Shown here: piece after piece, positions 14,907-23,060 of the stretch
Layout of the letters: every line of letters starts with the position of its first letter
Numbering within the stretch: position 1 is the stretch's first letter
From: Euryarchaeota archaeon Ods01
GTDB lineage: Archaea > Halobacteriota > Halobacteria > Halobacteriales > Halorutilaceae
DNA: 38,470 nucleotides
Assembly: GCA_028751095.1 (NCBI GenBank)
Contig: JAQZCZ010000007.1
Coordinates: 1 to 38,470, forward strand
Reading direction: 5' to 3'
Position numbers and translations under genes: made by a program
Notes under the pieces: model-generated
Seen by the model: only the letters and a program-made list of their open reading frames with translations
What the model was told of the DNA's origin: nothing
The model's database searches: none

Positions 14907-15115
14907 GACGCCTCGGGCGCGCTGTCGCACATACGGGTGGCGCTCTCGTCGTACGTTGCGAGGAGGGCGTCGAACCCGTCTTCGACGCGCCCGTTTACGA
15001 CTCGTCCCTCGACCGTGTCGGACGTACCTTCGAGTTCTTCGGACCCGTCGAACGTCCGTACGCTCTTGTCGACGGAGACGCGCCGACTGACGCGAAGCTA
15101 TACCTCCGTGACTGA
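14903..15115 (+). CDS. gar1: H/ACA ribonucleoprotein protein Gar1
   Basis: A 70-residue protein of the H/ACA guide-RNA complex that helps Cbf5 turn over during RNA pseudouridylation. The barrel motif VYDSSLDRVGRTFEFFGPVE followed by RPYALV is diagnostic. It overlaps the PHP gene by ATGA and is the last gene of the srp19 run. Confidence 0.9.
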   Translation: MRRLGRAVAHTGGALVVRCEEGVEPVFDAPVYDSSLDRVGRTFEFFGPVERPYALVDGDAPTDAKLYLRD

Positions 15116-15134
15116 GCGCGACGGCACGACGGCA

Positions 15135-15146
15135 CTATTTAGTATA
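15135..15146 (+). promoter_or_regulatory. TATA-like box of the AbrB-PhoU gene
   Basis: CTATTTAGTATA lies 20-31 nt before the ATG at 15166 and is the most AT-rich stretch in the spacer. Confidence 0.45.
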
Positions 15147-15165
15147 TGTAGACAGAAGGCAGTCT

Positions 15166-16167
15166 ATGGAGGTACGTAAGGTTCAGGTCACGGGCGGCGC
15201 AACCTATACGGTCTCGCTCCCCAAGGACTGGGCGCGTGACAACGGCGTTGAAGCCGGTTCGCGTCTCGCCATGTTTCCGCGTGACGGCACGCTTCTCGTT
15301 GAGAAGCTTCGCTCCGAGGAGACTAAGACCGAGGGGAGTATGGACGTTACCGGTCTCGAACGCGAACACCTCGTCCGCGCGGCGATATCGATGTACGTCG
15401 CCGGCTTCGACATTATACGTTTCGAGGCGGACCGTATCACGAGCGAACAGCGCCGCACCCTGCGCGAGACGAGCCAGCGACTCGCGGGTCTGGAGGTCAT
15501 AGAGGAGACGCGCGAACACGTCGTCTTTCAGGAACTTCTCGACTCGTCGGAGATAAGCGTCCACCGCACAGTCTCACGTATGCGTCTCATCGCGCGCGGT
15601 ATGTTTGAGGACGCCGTCCGTGCACTCGTCAAGAACGACGACGCGCTTGCCCGCGATGTAATCGAACGCGACGACGACGCCGACCGTATGTTTGCGATGG
15701 TCTCGCGCATCTTCCGAGCGTCCCTGAGCGACGTTCAGTCGCAGGAGGACCTCGGTATCTCGCGCGAGGAATGCTTCGACTACCACACTGCGGCGCGCCA
15801 GCTCGAACGTATCGCCGACCACGCGACGAAGATAGCCGAGGTCGCTGAGGAGATTGATGACCCTCTTCCCGACGAGATGGCTGAAGCTCTTGAGGAGACG
15901 ACCGACGAATCGCTCGGTATCGTAGAGGACGCGATGCGGTCCTTACTCGAACTCGAAGACTCAGAGGCGACGCGGTGCGCCAACGAAGCCCTTGACTCCG
16001 TTCCCGAGATAGAGGAGCGTGCGAAGGAACTCGACCAGATGGTACACGGCTTCGACGCCCAACGCGCGCAGTTACTCGGTCTCGTCATCGACAGCGTCCT
16101 ACGGACCGCCGACTACGGTGCGAATATCTCCGAGATAGCGTTACAGTCCGCGGCTCCGAGTCCCTAA
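15166..16167 (+). CDS. AbrB/SpoVT-PhoU family phosphate regulator
   Basis: A 333-residue cytoplasmic protein. Residues 1-47 form an AbrB/SpoVT-type beta DNA-binding domain (VQVTGGATYTVSLPKDWARD). The rest contains two PhoU-like helical bundles rich in Asp/Glu. In haloarchaea such fusions are linked to control of phosphate uptake; the AbrB part suggests it may bind DNA directly. No pst genes are adjacent, but a PiT phosphate carrier lies at about 31.7 kb. The stop overlaps the convergent membrane-protein stop by 4 nt (CTAA). Confidence 0.88.
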   Translation: MEVRKVQVTGGATYTVSLPKDWARDNGVEAGSRLAMFPRDGTLLVEKLRSEETKTEGSMDVTGLEREHLVRAAISMYVAGFDIIRFEADRITSEQRRTLRETSQRLAGLEVIEETREHVVFQELLDSSEISVHRTVSRMRLIARGMFEDAVRALVKNDDALARDVIERDDDADRMFAMVSRIFRASLSDVQSQEDLGISREECFDYHTAARQLERIADHATKIAEVAEEIDDPLPDEMAEALEETTDESLGIVEDAMRSLLELEDSEATRCANEALDSVPEIEERAKELDQMVHGFDAQRAQLLGLVIDSVLRTADYGANISEIALQSAAPSP

Positions 16168-16730
16168 GGCTCTATCTCCTCTATCTCCTCGAACTCTACC
16201 GTGAACGACGCCGGACCAAGGTCTACCGTCGCCTCGCCTTCGATACGTGCGTACCACGTGCCGTCGACGACGCCGGGCGCTGAGACTCCCATAGCGCGGA
16301 GGAAGTCGTCGTACTCTACGTCGAACTCGTTGCTTTCGGTCACCGTTCCGTTCGGCGGTATTTCGAGTCCCTCTACCGTACCGGAGCCGAGACGCTCGTA
16401 GGGACCGCCGCGGCTACCCGCGAGGTAGACGTCGTACTCGATGAGCGACACGGTTCCGCCGAGATGGTTCGGGTTACGGACGCTGAACTCGTTACGGAAC
16501 GTAGCGCCGTCGGTGTCGATATCCTGTATGCTACCCTGCGGCGCCCCGAGAGGTCCTAACTCGACCTGTTCCGCGCTGACCTCAGGGTCCTCGAAATCGC
16601 CCGAGAGTATCTGCGACGCCGCCGCCCCCGGGTCGTCGACGACGATATAGCCGGTGAGGACAGCGCCCCCTAAGACGGCGATGGCTATGAAAACCAGAAC
16701 ACCGACCACGCCGAGTACGTTCTTCAGCAT
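16164..16730 (-). CDS. Membrane-anchored LEA14/WHy-like protein
   Basis: A 188-residue protein with one N-terminal membrane segment (VLGVVGVLVFIAIAVLGGAV) and an exported beta-rich domain. FRNEFSVRNPNHLGGTVSLI and GTVTESNEFDVEYDDF resemble the LEA type-2/WHy fold, which is associated with stress tolerance in other organisms. The function here is unknown. It stands alone, convergent with the AbrB-PhoU gene, and shares the pgp-radA orientation with a 37-nt gap. Confidence 0.65.
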   Translation of the reverse strand: MLKNVLGVVGVLVFIAIAVLGGAVLTGYIVVDDPGAAASQILSGDFEDPEVSAEQVELGPLGAPQGSIQDIDTDGATFRNEFSVRNPNHLGGTVSLIEYDVYLAGSRGGPYERLGSGTVEGLEIPPNGTVTESNEFDVEYDDFLRAMGVSAPGVVDGTWYARIEGEATVDLGPASFTVEFEEIEEIEP

Positions 16731-16767
16731 GTGAGAATTCTCACCGCCGAGGAACTAAAGCCTGCCG

Positions 16768-17436
16768 CTAACGCCGGTCACGTTCACGCCGGACCGCCTC
16801 GACGAATCCGCGTGCGTACGACGACTCGGTGACGTGGTCCGCCGCATCGCGCGCCGCGTCGTCGGCGTTACCGACGGCGTACGAGACGCCCGCGAGTTCG
16901 AACGTATGTACGTCGTTCTCCGAGTCTCCGATAGCGACGAACTCCGACGTATCGACGCCGAGAGTTTCGGCGACGTGGACGAGACCCTGTCCCTTGTCAA
17001 CGTCGGGCGACTTGACGTGGTAGGCGTACCCCGTGTCGAGTACCTCCAGACCGTAACGCGACGCCACCTCCTCTACTTCGTCGCGGTCGTGGTCAAGCGA
17101 GACGGCGACCTCCGTCTCGCGCCAACGGTTGACGAGGTCGGACGGTCCCCAGCCAAGGTCGCTGTCGGGCGCGAACTCCTCCACGAACCCCGTCAGCCCT
17201 TCGTCGTCCCCGTGGAACTCGACGCGTCCATCGGCGTAGGTGACGCCTCCCGTCTCGGCGACGGCGTTCGGCTCTATGCCGACGTAGGTACAGAGCGCGT
17301 TCGCGTTCGGAAGTACCTTTCCGGTACAGACGACGACAGTATCGGCGGCGCGGAGGGGTTCGAAGACGCGCGGGTCGAGCGCGCCGCTACCGTCGCCGCG
17401 TGTCAACGTTCCGTCTATATCGACTGCGAGATGCAC
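16768..17436 (-). CDS. Phosphoglycolate phosphatase, HAD superfamily
   Basis: A 222-residue HAD phosphatase of the archaeal phosphoglycolate type. The nucleophile motif DIDGTLTRGDG is at residues 6-16, VCTGK gives motif II, and GDSENDVHTFELAG is motif IV with acidic metal ligands. It would remove 2-phosphoglycolate formed during DNA repair. Its start lies 1 nt after the radA stop, so co-transcription with the recombinase gene is likely and fits a repair-related role. Confidence 0.88.
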   Translation of the reverse strand: MHLAVDIDGTLTRGDGSGALDPRVFEPLRAADTVVVCTGKVLPNANALCTYVGIEPNAVAETGGVTYADGRVEFHGDDEGLTGFVEEFAPDSDLGWGPSDLVNRWRETEVAVSLDHDRDEVEEVASRYGLEVLDTGYAYHVKSPDVDKGQGLVHVAETLGVDTSEFVAIGDSENDVHTFELAGVSYAVGNADDAARDAADHVTESSYARGFVEAVRRERDRR

Positions 17437-17437
17437 G

Positions 17438-18523
17438 TCACTCGGGCTTGAGACCTTCCTCCTTTATCCGCAGAACCGACTCGCCGTCGGGCAGGTTCGG
17501 GGCGTCAACGAGCTTGATGATACGTTTGTCCTTCTTGCTCTTCCGTATGTAGATACGGAAGGTTGAGGTGTGCCCCAGAATGTTTCCGCCGACGGGCTTC
17601 GTCGGGTCGCCGAACATCGCGTCGGGGTTCGACTGCACTTGGTTCGTGACGACCGCGGCGGCGTTGTGGAGCGTCGCCACGCGGAGGATGTCGTGCATAT
17701 GCTTGTTGAGCTTCTGCTGTCGGTTGGCGAGGTTTCCACGTCCCACGTACTCGGCGCGGAAATGCGCCGTAAGAGAGTCTACTGCGACCAGACCGACGGG
17801 GAAGTCTGAGTCTTCGAGGTCGTCCGCCATGTCGCGTGCCTTCTCGGCGAGTAGAATCTGGTGGTTCGAGTTGAACGCCTTGGCGACATGGACGCGTTCC
17901 AAGAACTCGTCAACGAGGTCGTCGAGAACTTCGTCTGCCTCCTCGGACAGTTCCTCGATATCCTCATCGAGGTCAAGCTCCTCAACGTCTTCCTTGTCGT
18001 AGTCTTCGAGGTCGCGCCGGACTACGTCCTCCAGAACCTCGCCTTCAAGCCCCTTGACCATCTGCGCGATACGTTCGGGGCGGAACGTATCTTCGGTGTC
18101 GATGAAGATGGCGCTCTGCTCCAGACCGCCGTGTTCCTCCGGCAACTGGACGTTGACCGCGAGCTGATGCGTGAACTGGCTCTTTCCGCTCCCGAACTCG
18201 CCGTACGTCTCGGTGATGGACTGCGTTTCGATACCGCCGCCGAGCATATCGTCAACCTCGGGGACGAGGGTCTGTAGCTTCCCTATCTTCTCCCTCTGTT
18301 CGAGAAGGTCTGAACCCGTCTCAAAGCCGCCTACGTCAGCCTCCTGTCGCGCCGCACGGATGATTTTTTCCGCAGTATTGTCCCCCACGCCAGCGTTCTC
18401 CGAAAGTTCGCCCGGGCTGGCTACGGCTACCGACTTTACCGTGTTGTATCCCGCGTCTGCGAGCTTGTCGGCTGTCGCCGAGCCGACACCACGTAGCTGT
18501 TGAAGGTCCTCGTCAGAACTCAT
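17438..18523 (-). CDS. radA: DNA repair recombinase RadA
   Basis: The 361-residue archaeal RecA/Rad51 homologue that drives strand exchange. N-terminal helix-hairpin-helix region ([16 protein letters not shown], 10-25), Walker A GEFGSGKS (108-115), and Walker B LVAVDS. Loop 2 contains [13 protein letters not shown] very acidic insert at about 168-205 makes it longer than typical haloarchaeal RadA. No intein interrupts it. The start at 18523 is set by the family N terminus and by a TATA-like palindrome 27 nt upstream; the frame stays open further but only by reading through that promoter. Confidence 0.96.
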   Translation of the reverse strand: MSSDEDLQQLRGVGSATADKLADAGYNTVKSVAVASPGELSENAGVGDNTAEKIIRAARQEADVGGFETGSDLLEQREKIGKLQTLVPEVDDMLGGGIETQSITETYGEFGSGKSQFTHQLAVNVQLPEEHGGLEQSAIFIDTEDTFRPERIAQMVKGLEGEVLEDVVRRDLEDYDKEDVEELDLDEDIEELSEEADEVLDDLVDEFLERVHVAKAFNSNHQILLAEKARDMADDLEDSDFPVGLVAVDSLTAHFRAEYVGRGNLANRQQKLNKHMHDILRVATLHNAAAVVTNQVQSNPDAMFGDPTKPVGGNILGHTSTFRIYIRKSKKDKRIIKLVDAPNLPDGESVLRIKEEGLKPE

Positions 18524-18550
18524 GTGGGCGTCATAGCCCGCGCCGCCGCT

Positions 18551-18560
18551 TAAAGCTTTA
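18551..18560. promoter_or_regulatory. Shared palindromic TATA box between radA and nmd3
   Basis: TAAAGCTTTA is a perfect palindrome. It lies 27 nt from the radA ATG. On the other side a start site near 18585 would leave a short leader containing GAAGGAG before the nmd3 ATG at 18616. It is the same 10-mer as in the wtpA/tfx spacer. Confidence 0.6.
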
Positions 18561-18615
18561 CAGACACCGCCGGACGGATAGCCCAAGCTTCATGCTTCTC
18601 GAAGGAGTATACCGC

Positions 18616-19665
18616 ATGATGGCATCGGTCCCGTGTCCTGAGTGCGGAGCGCCTACTTCGGAGGGTGAACTCTGCGACGAGTGCTACGCAGACGGTCTCG
18701 ACGTAGCCGCTCTTTCCGACGAGATAGAGGTACGTGTCTGCTCCAAATGCGGCTCCTACGTCCGTGACGGCGGCTGGACATCGCACGGCGAACCCCTACC
18801 CGACGATGAACTCGCGGTCGCCGCGGTCAAGGACGAACTCGGCGTCCACGTAGAGGCGCGCGAGCCACGCGTAGAGGTAAGCGTGGAGAGCCGCGACCCG
18901 AACGTTCTCCGTCTCGGCGTCGAAACCGTCGCCTACGTGCGCGGATACCGTGTCGAGGACGAACGCCGCGTCCGTGTCGTCCTGCGACGCGAGACCTGTC
19001 CGACCTGCGCCAAACGGTCGGGCGGCTACTACGAAAGCGTCGTCCAGATACGTGCCGAAGGACGCGACCCGACCGAGGAGGAGACCGAGCGCGCCCTCGA
19101 ACACGCGTACGAGGTTGCGGGACGTGACTACGGCGACCGCGATACATTCGTCACCAAGACTGAGGAGGTCCGTGGCGGCTTGGATATCTACATGAGTACG
19201 AGCAACGCCGGAATGCAGATAGCGCGCCGTATGACCGAGGAGTATGGCGGCGGATACGACGACACGGCGACCCTTGTCGGCGAGAAGGACGGCGAAGAAC
19301 TCTACCGCGTCACCTACGCCGTATCCCTCCCTGAGTTCGTACCTGGCGACGTGGTTAGTACCGACGGAACCGCCCTTCTCGTTACCGACAACGACGGTAT
19401 TCTGAAGGGCGTCGACCTCCGAACCGGACGCCGCCGGTCGGTTTCGGACGCAGACGCCGAAAAGGAGCTTATCGGACGCGTCGACGACGCCGAGGAGGCG
19501 ACGCTCGTTACTGTTTCCGACGACGAGGTTCAGATACTCGACCCTTCGACCTACGAGACGGTGACGGTTCAGCGTCCGTCGTTCCTCGTCGCTCGACAGG
19601 GCGAGGAGGTTGAGGTTCTGTCGACGAACGAGGGCGTCTTCCCCGTTCCAAACAAGAACTCTTAA
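18616..19665 (+). CDS. nmd3: NMD3-family 50S ribosome assembly/export adaptor homologue
   Basis: A 349-residue archaeal NMD3 protein. In eukaryotes the family binds the large ribosomal subunit for export; the archaeal role is probably late ribosome assembly. The N terminus has paired zinc motifs CPECG with CDECY, CSKCG, and later CPTCAKRSGGYYESVVQIR, the most conserved NMD3 block. I chose ATG 18616 because GAAGGAG sits 8 nt before it and the protein then starts right at the zinc finger. ATG 18592, in frame, is the alternative and adds eight residues. secF follows after 26 nt. Confidence 0.88.
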   Translation: MMASVPCPECGAPTSEGELCDECYADGLDVAALSDEIEVRVCSKCGSYVRDGGWTSHGEPLPDDELAVAAVKDELGVHVEAREPRVEVSVESRDPNVLRLGVETVAYVRGYRVEDERRVRVVLRRETCPTCAKRSGGYYESVVQIRAEGRDPTEEETERALEHAYEVAGRDYGDRDTFVTKTEEVRGGLDIYMSTSNAGMQIARRMTEEYGGGYDDTATLVGEKDGEELYRVTYAVSLPEFVPGDVVSTDGTALLVTDNDGILKGVDLRTGRRRSVSDADAEKELIGRVDDAEEATLVTVSDDEVQILDPSTYETVTVQRPSFLVARQGEEVEVLSTNEGVFPVPNKNS

Positions 19666-19670
19666 TTAAG
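19661..19670 (+). promoter_or_regulatory. TATA-like palindrome before secF
   Basis: CTTAATTAAG is a perfect palindrome that contains the nmd3 TAA stop and ends 21 nt before the secF ATG. It is a candidate promoter for secFD embedded in the end of the upstream gene. Confidence 0.4.
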
Positions 19671-19691
19671 ACGTGACGCTTTCCCTGTACA

Positions 19692-20594
19692 ATGACGCTC
19701 CGAGATAAACTGCAGCATCCGTCCGAGTACGTCGAGGAAGTGGACTACTCGGAGCACTCTTCGAAGAAGCTGATAGCGGTTCCCCTGACTATCTTCGCTC
19801 TTGCCCTACTCGTTCTTCTGGTTACGTACCTTCTCACGGGTCTACCCGTCGGACTCGGCTTCGAGTTCACGGGCGGCGTCAACCTCCAGATGCAGACCGA
19901 CACGCCTATCGACCAGGTGGAGGAAGACTTCTCGACCATCGAAGACGTGCCCGAACCTGACAGCGTACAGGCAATCTCCGGCGGCGCTATCGTCCGTTAC
20001 CAGCCGCTCGACGACGACCAGATGTCCGAGCTACAGAGCTTCCGCGACGACGAGTATCCCGACGCTTCCATAGAGATGGTAAGTCCGGCACACGGACTGT
20101 CGCTCCTCTACCAGAGTATCGGCGCTGTCCTGTTTGCGTTCGTCCTGATGACGGTCGTCATCGTCGCCTTCTTCCGGACCTTCGTCCCGTCTCTCGCAAT
20201 TATCGGAAGCGCGACTATCGACATGATAGTACCTATCGGTATCATGACTCTGATAGGTATCGACGTGACCTTGGGGACGATACCGGCGATACTCCTTCTC
20301 ATCGGTTACAGCATCGACTCCGACATCCTGTTGACGCGTAACACGCTTTCGGGGAGGCGGAAGAAGTTCTACGAGAACGTCAGGAACGCGATGCGAACGG
20401 GTGTTACGATGACGACCACCTCGATGGCGGCTATGGCTGTCATGGCTATCAGCGCCCATTTCTTCTCCATCTTCATCCTACGCGATATCGGTATCATACT
20501 GTTCTTCGGACTCGGCATGGACCTAATCAACACCTACATGATGAACGTAGCAATCCTGCGTTGGCACGTCCTTGACAGGAGGGGATTACGATGA
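19692..20594 (+). CDS. secF: Protein translocase subunit SecF
   Basis: A 300-residue membrane protein with about six membrane segments that assists Sec-dependent export using ion gradients. An N-terminal segment (LIAVPLTIFALALLVLLVTY) is followed by GFEFTGGVNLQMQ, an external domain, and the helical block DMIVPIGIMTLIGIDVTLGT, with GYSIDSDILLTRNTL, typical of SecF. Gene order secF-secD, reversed from bacteria, is usual in haloarchaea. The secD start overlaps by ATGA. Confidence 0.95.
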   Translation: MTLRDKLQHPSEYVEEVDYSEHSSKKLIAVPLTIFALALLVLLVTYLLTGLPVGLGFEFTGGVNLQMQTDTPIDQVEEDFSTIEDVPEPDSVQAISGGAIVRYQPLDDDQMSELQSFRDDEYPDASIEMVSPAHGLSLLYQSIGAVLFAFVLMTVVIVAFFRTFVPSLAIIGSATIDMIVPIGIMTLIGIDVTLGTIPAILLLIGYSIDSDILLTRNTLSGRRKKFYENVRNAMRTGVTMTTTSMAAMAVMAISAHFFSIFILRDIGIILFFGLGMDLINTYMMNVAILRWHVLDRRGLR

Positions 20595-22105
20595 ACTACA
20601 AGAGACTCGCCAAGGACTGGCGTATCTGGCTCCTTGCCGTCGTTCTCGTATTCTCGTTAGTCGGCTTAGCCCCGCTCGGTGGTGCTGAGGGACTGACGGC
20701 ACTCACCTTCGGTCTCGAACTCGAAGGCGGCACGCAGGTTCAGATAAGCCCTGTCGGAACGACCGTTGACGCTACAGGGTTCGGTCCCGACGACGAAGAC
20801 GAGGTTGAGGACTCCGTGGGAGAACTCGTCGACGTTCCGGTCCGCGTACATTTCGGCACCGGTATCGGAGGGCAACAGCAACAGGACGGGGGCGAGATAG
20901 AGTTCCGGGGTGAGATATCGCAGGAAGACGCCGTCGATGCTGTCGAGGAAGCCGGATACACCGTCGAGGACTCGCGTGACGGCGTCGTGCAGGAAACCCT
21001 CGGCGACCTCCGTGACTCGATACAGCTCAGGCTCGACAACCAGCTCGGTGAAGGCGCGGGTACTGAGGTCTCCGTCCAGTCGAACATCTTCACCGGCGAA
21101 GACTTCATCGTCGTTGAGGTTCCCGGGGAGCGCGAGGAAGACGGACGTATAGTTGACATCATACGGACACAGGGTGAGTTCGAGATTAAGGTCGTGACCG
21201 ACCCCGAAACCGACGAGCAGGAGCATATCACGTTCGGCGACGGCGTCGACCGTGGTAGCGTCTCACAGCCTCTCGAAGATACCGACAGTCCCGACGGCGA
21301 GACCTTCCGGGTCCAGTTCGAACTGACCGAGGAGGGTTCCGAGGCGTTCCGGCAGGCGATGCTTGACAGCGGCGCTACCCAGAACCCGGGCGACCACCCG
21401 CCTGTCATGTACTTCAACGAGGAGGAGGTGTTCCGCGGACCTCTACAGACCAACCTCGCTCAGAGCATTGAGGACGGCACCTGGGGCGGCGGAGGTCTAA
21501 GCGTGACGGGACTTGACCGCGAACAGGCAGAACTCGTTACCGTCTCGCTCCGGTCGGGCGCGCTTCCGACTCCGGTCGAGATAGCCTCGTCGACGACGAT
21601 TAGTCCGCGGCAGGGCGAGCAGTTCAAACAGTTCTCGCTCATAATCGCGTTCCTCGCAGTATTCGGCGTTGGAGCCGCGGTATACTCGCGGTACCGCGAC
21701 CTCCGTATCGCAGTTCCGACAGTTCTCGTCGGACTCGCCGAAGTCGTCGCCCTGCTCGGGTTCTCTGCGGTCTTCGACTTCAACGTTGACCTCGCGTACG
21801 TCGCCGGTCTCATCGCCGTTATCGGTACGGGTGTCGACGACCTCATCATTATCGCCGACGAGGTTCAGGAACGCGGAAGGGTCAAGAGCGCCGAGGTCTA
21901 CCGTAAACGGCTCAAACGCGCCTTCATCATCATAGGAATGGCGGCGACTACGACCATCGGCGCGATGATACCGCTTGCCTACCTCGGTCTCGGACGTATC
22001 TCGGGCTTCGCAATCGTCACCATCGTCGGAATACTCATCGGCGTCCTCGTGACACGTCCGGCGTACGGCTCGATACTACGCGAACTCCTCACCGAGAAGG
22101 ACTGA
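20591..22105 (+). CDS. secD: Protein translocase subunit SecD
   Basis: A 504-residue partner of SecF. One N-terminal membrane segment, GLELEGGTQVQISP, a large external domain (about 50-340) and five C-terminal membrane segments including GVDDLIIIADEVQERGR and the terminal LAYLGLGRISGFAIVTIVG block. The external region is rich in acidic residues. The last 17 bp overlap convergent rnhB. Confidence 0.95.
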   Translation: MNYKRLAKDWRIWLLAVVLVFSLVGLAPLGGAEGLTALTFGLELEGGTQVQISPVGTTVDATGFGPDDEDEVEDSVGELVDVPVRVHFGTGIGGQQQQDGGEIEFRGEISQEDAVDAVEEAGYTVEDSRDGVVQETLGDLRDSIQLRLDNQLGEGAGTEVSVQSNIFTGEDFIVVEVPGEREEDGRIVDIIRTQGEFEIKVVTDPETDEQEHITFGDGVDRGSVSQPLEDTDSPDGETFRVQFELTEEGSEAFRQAMLDSGATQNPGDHPPVMYFNEEEVFRGPLQTNLAQSIEDGTWGGGGLSVTGLDREQAELVTVSLRSGALPTPVEIASSTTISPRQGEQFKQFSLIIAFLAVFGVGAAVYSRYRDLRIAVPTVLVGLAEVVALLGFSAVFDFNVDLAYVAGLIAVIGTGVDDLIIIADEVQERGRVKSAEVYRKRLKRAFIIIGMAATTTIGAMIPLAYLGLGRISGFAIVTIVGILIGVLVTRPAYGSILRELLTEKD

Positions 22106-22694
22106 AGTCGCCGAGACCCGACTGTTTCTTTTCGCGCGCTACGCGTTCCGAGGTACTCCACGATTCGCGGACGCACGCGGGGTAGTCGGGAGCCTCGGAG
22201 CGCAGAAACTCGACGGCGCGTTCGTCGCCCGGGTAGCCGCTCCCTGCGTCGAATCCGGCGATATGAGCGTCGCGCGCGACCTTCGCCACGACGCTCGCCG
22301 CTCCGACGGCATCGTAGTCGTCGTCCGCTCCGTGTTCGGCGTCCACCTCGCGTCCGACGCGTTCGCTGAGACGACGAGCGAAACGGTCGGCGTCGGTGTC
22401 GCTCGCGTCGGCGACGACCCTATCCGACGCGTCTAGCTTGTCGAGGGCGCGCCCGTGTGCCTCAACCATCAGGTCGTTCATTCCTCCGTCGGAGACGTAC
22501 CCGTCAACCTCGTCGGCGCTGACCTCGACTACCGCGACCTCGCACTCGTTACGGACACGTTCGGCGAGACGCTCGCGTTCGTCGGCGGAGAGACGTTTCG
22601 AGTCCGGAACGGCGAAGTCGGCGACGAAATCCACCGCGGCGACGAACATGCTCCCGACGACCGCGCCCTTTCCTGCCTCGTCTACGCCTATCAT
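22089..22694 (-). CDS. rnhB: Ribonuclease HII
   Basis: A 201-residue nuclease that cuts RNA in RNA/DNA hybrids and removes misincorporated ribonucleotides. The opening MIGVDEAGKGAVVGSMFVAA has the catalytic D-E-(A)GKG motif; further acidic residues are in VVADASDTD and YDAVGAASVVAKVARD. The start at 22694 gives the family N terminus and leaves AAACGTTAAG about 25-35 nt upstream as a TATA-like box; the longer frame from 22736 would cover that promoter. Confidence 0.92.
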   Translation of the reverse strand: MIGVDEAGKGAVVGSMFVAAVDFVADFAVPDSKRLSADERERLAERVRNECEVAVVEVSADEVDGYVSDGGMNDLMVEAHGRALDKLDASDRVVADASDTDADRFARRLSERVGREVDAEHGADDDYDAVGAASVVAKVARDAHIAGFDAGSGYPGDERAVEFLRSEAPDYPACVRESWSTSERVAREKKQSGLGDFSPSR

Positions 22695-22810
22695 GGCTCC
22701 GAATGTGTCGGTCGTCGTCTTAACGTTTCTCACCACAGAGAAAGGTTAGAGGATGGAACAGAAGCGGGACGCCAAGACGGGAACCGAGCAGTAAACGAAC
22801 TCCTATGAGT

Positions 22811-22820
22811 AAACGTTTAA
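22811..22820 (+). promoter_or_regulatory. TATA-like box of the DUF3311-symporter operon
   Basis: AAACGTTTAA ends 27 nt before the GTG at 22848 and includes the palindrome AAACGTTT. The rest of the spacer (22695-22847) shows no other feature. Confidence 0.45.
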
Positions 22821-22847
22821 CGTCTTCTCTGTATTCCCCTACAACAC

Positions 22848-23060
22848 GTGAGCTACGAGAAGTATATCTGGGCGGCTACGACGGCGGTACTGATAGCCCT
22901 CTCAGTCCTGTGGTTTCTATGGGGGGACGCGCGGACCTTTGTCGGAGTACCGCTCTGGATATGGTGGCACACTGTCTGGATGTTCGTCGCGTCAGCCGTC
23001 TTTTACGTCTTCGGAAAACGTGCGTGGGGCGTCGGCGTCAACAGGGGTGACGGGGGTTGA
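22848..23060 (+). CDS. DUF3311 small membrane protein, symporter partner
   Basis: A 70-residue protein with two membrane segments. GVPLWIWWHTVWM resembles the DUF3311 family, whose members sit directly before sodium:solute symporters and are thought to be small partner subunits. It starts with GTG, placed by the TATA-like box 27 nt upstream. Its TGA stop overlaps the TTG start of the symporter gene, giving tight coupling. Confidence 0.75.
   Translation: MSYEKYIWAATTAVLIALSVLWFLWGDARTFVGVPLWIWWHTVWMFVASAVFYVFGKRAWGVGVNRGDGG

Noticed and set aside
17438-18523. Intein in radA
   Set aside because: Checked because haloarchaeal recombinases can carry inteins; the recombinase motifs are continuous and only an acidic insert is present.
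18524-18586. N-terminal extension of radA to 18586
   Set aside because: It would translate through the palindromic promoter TAAAGCTTTA, and the extra residues have no similarity to RadA.
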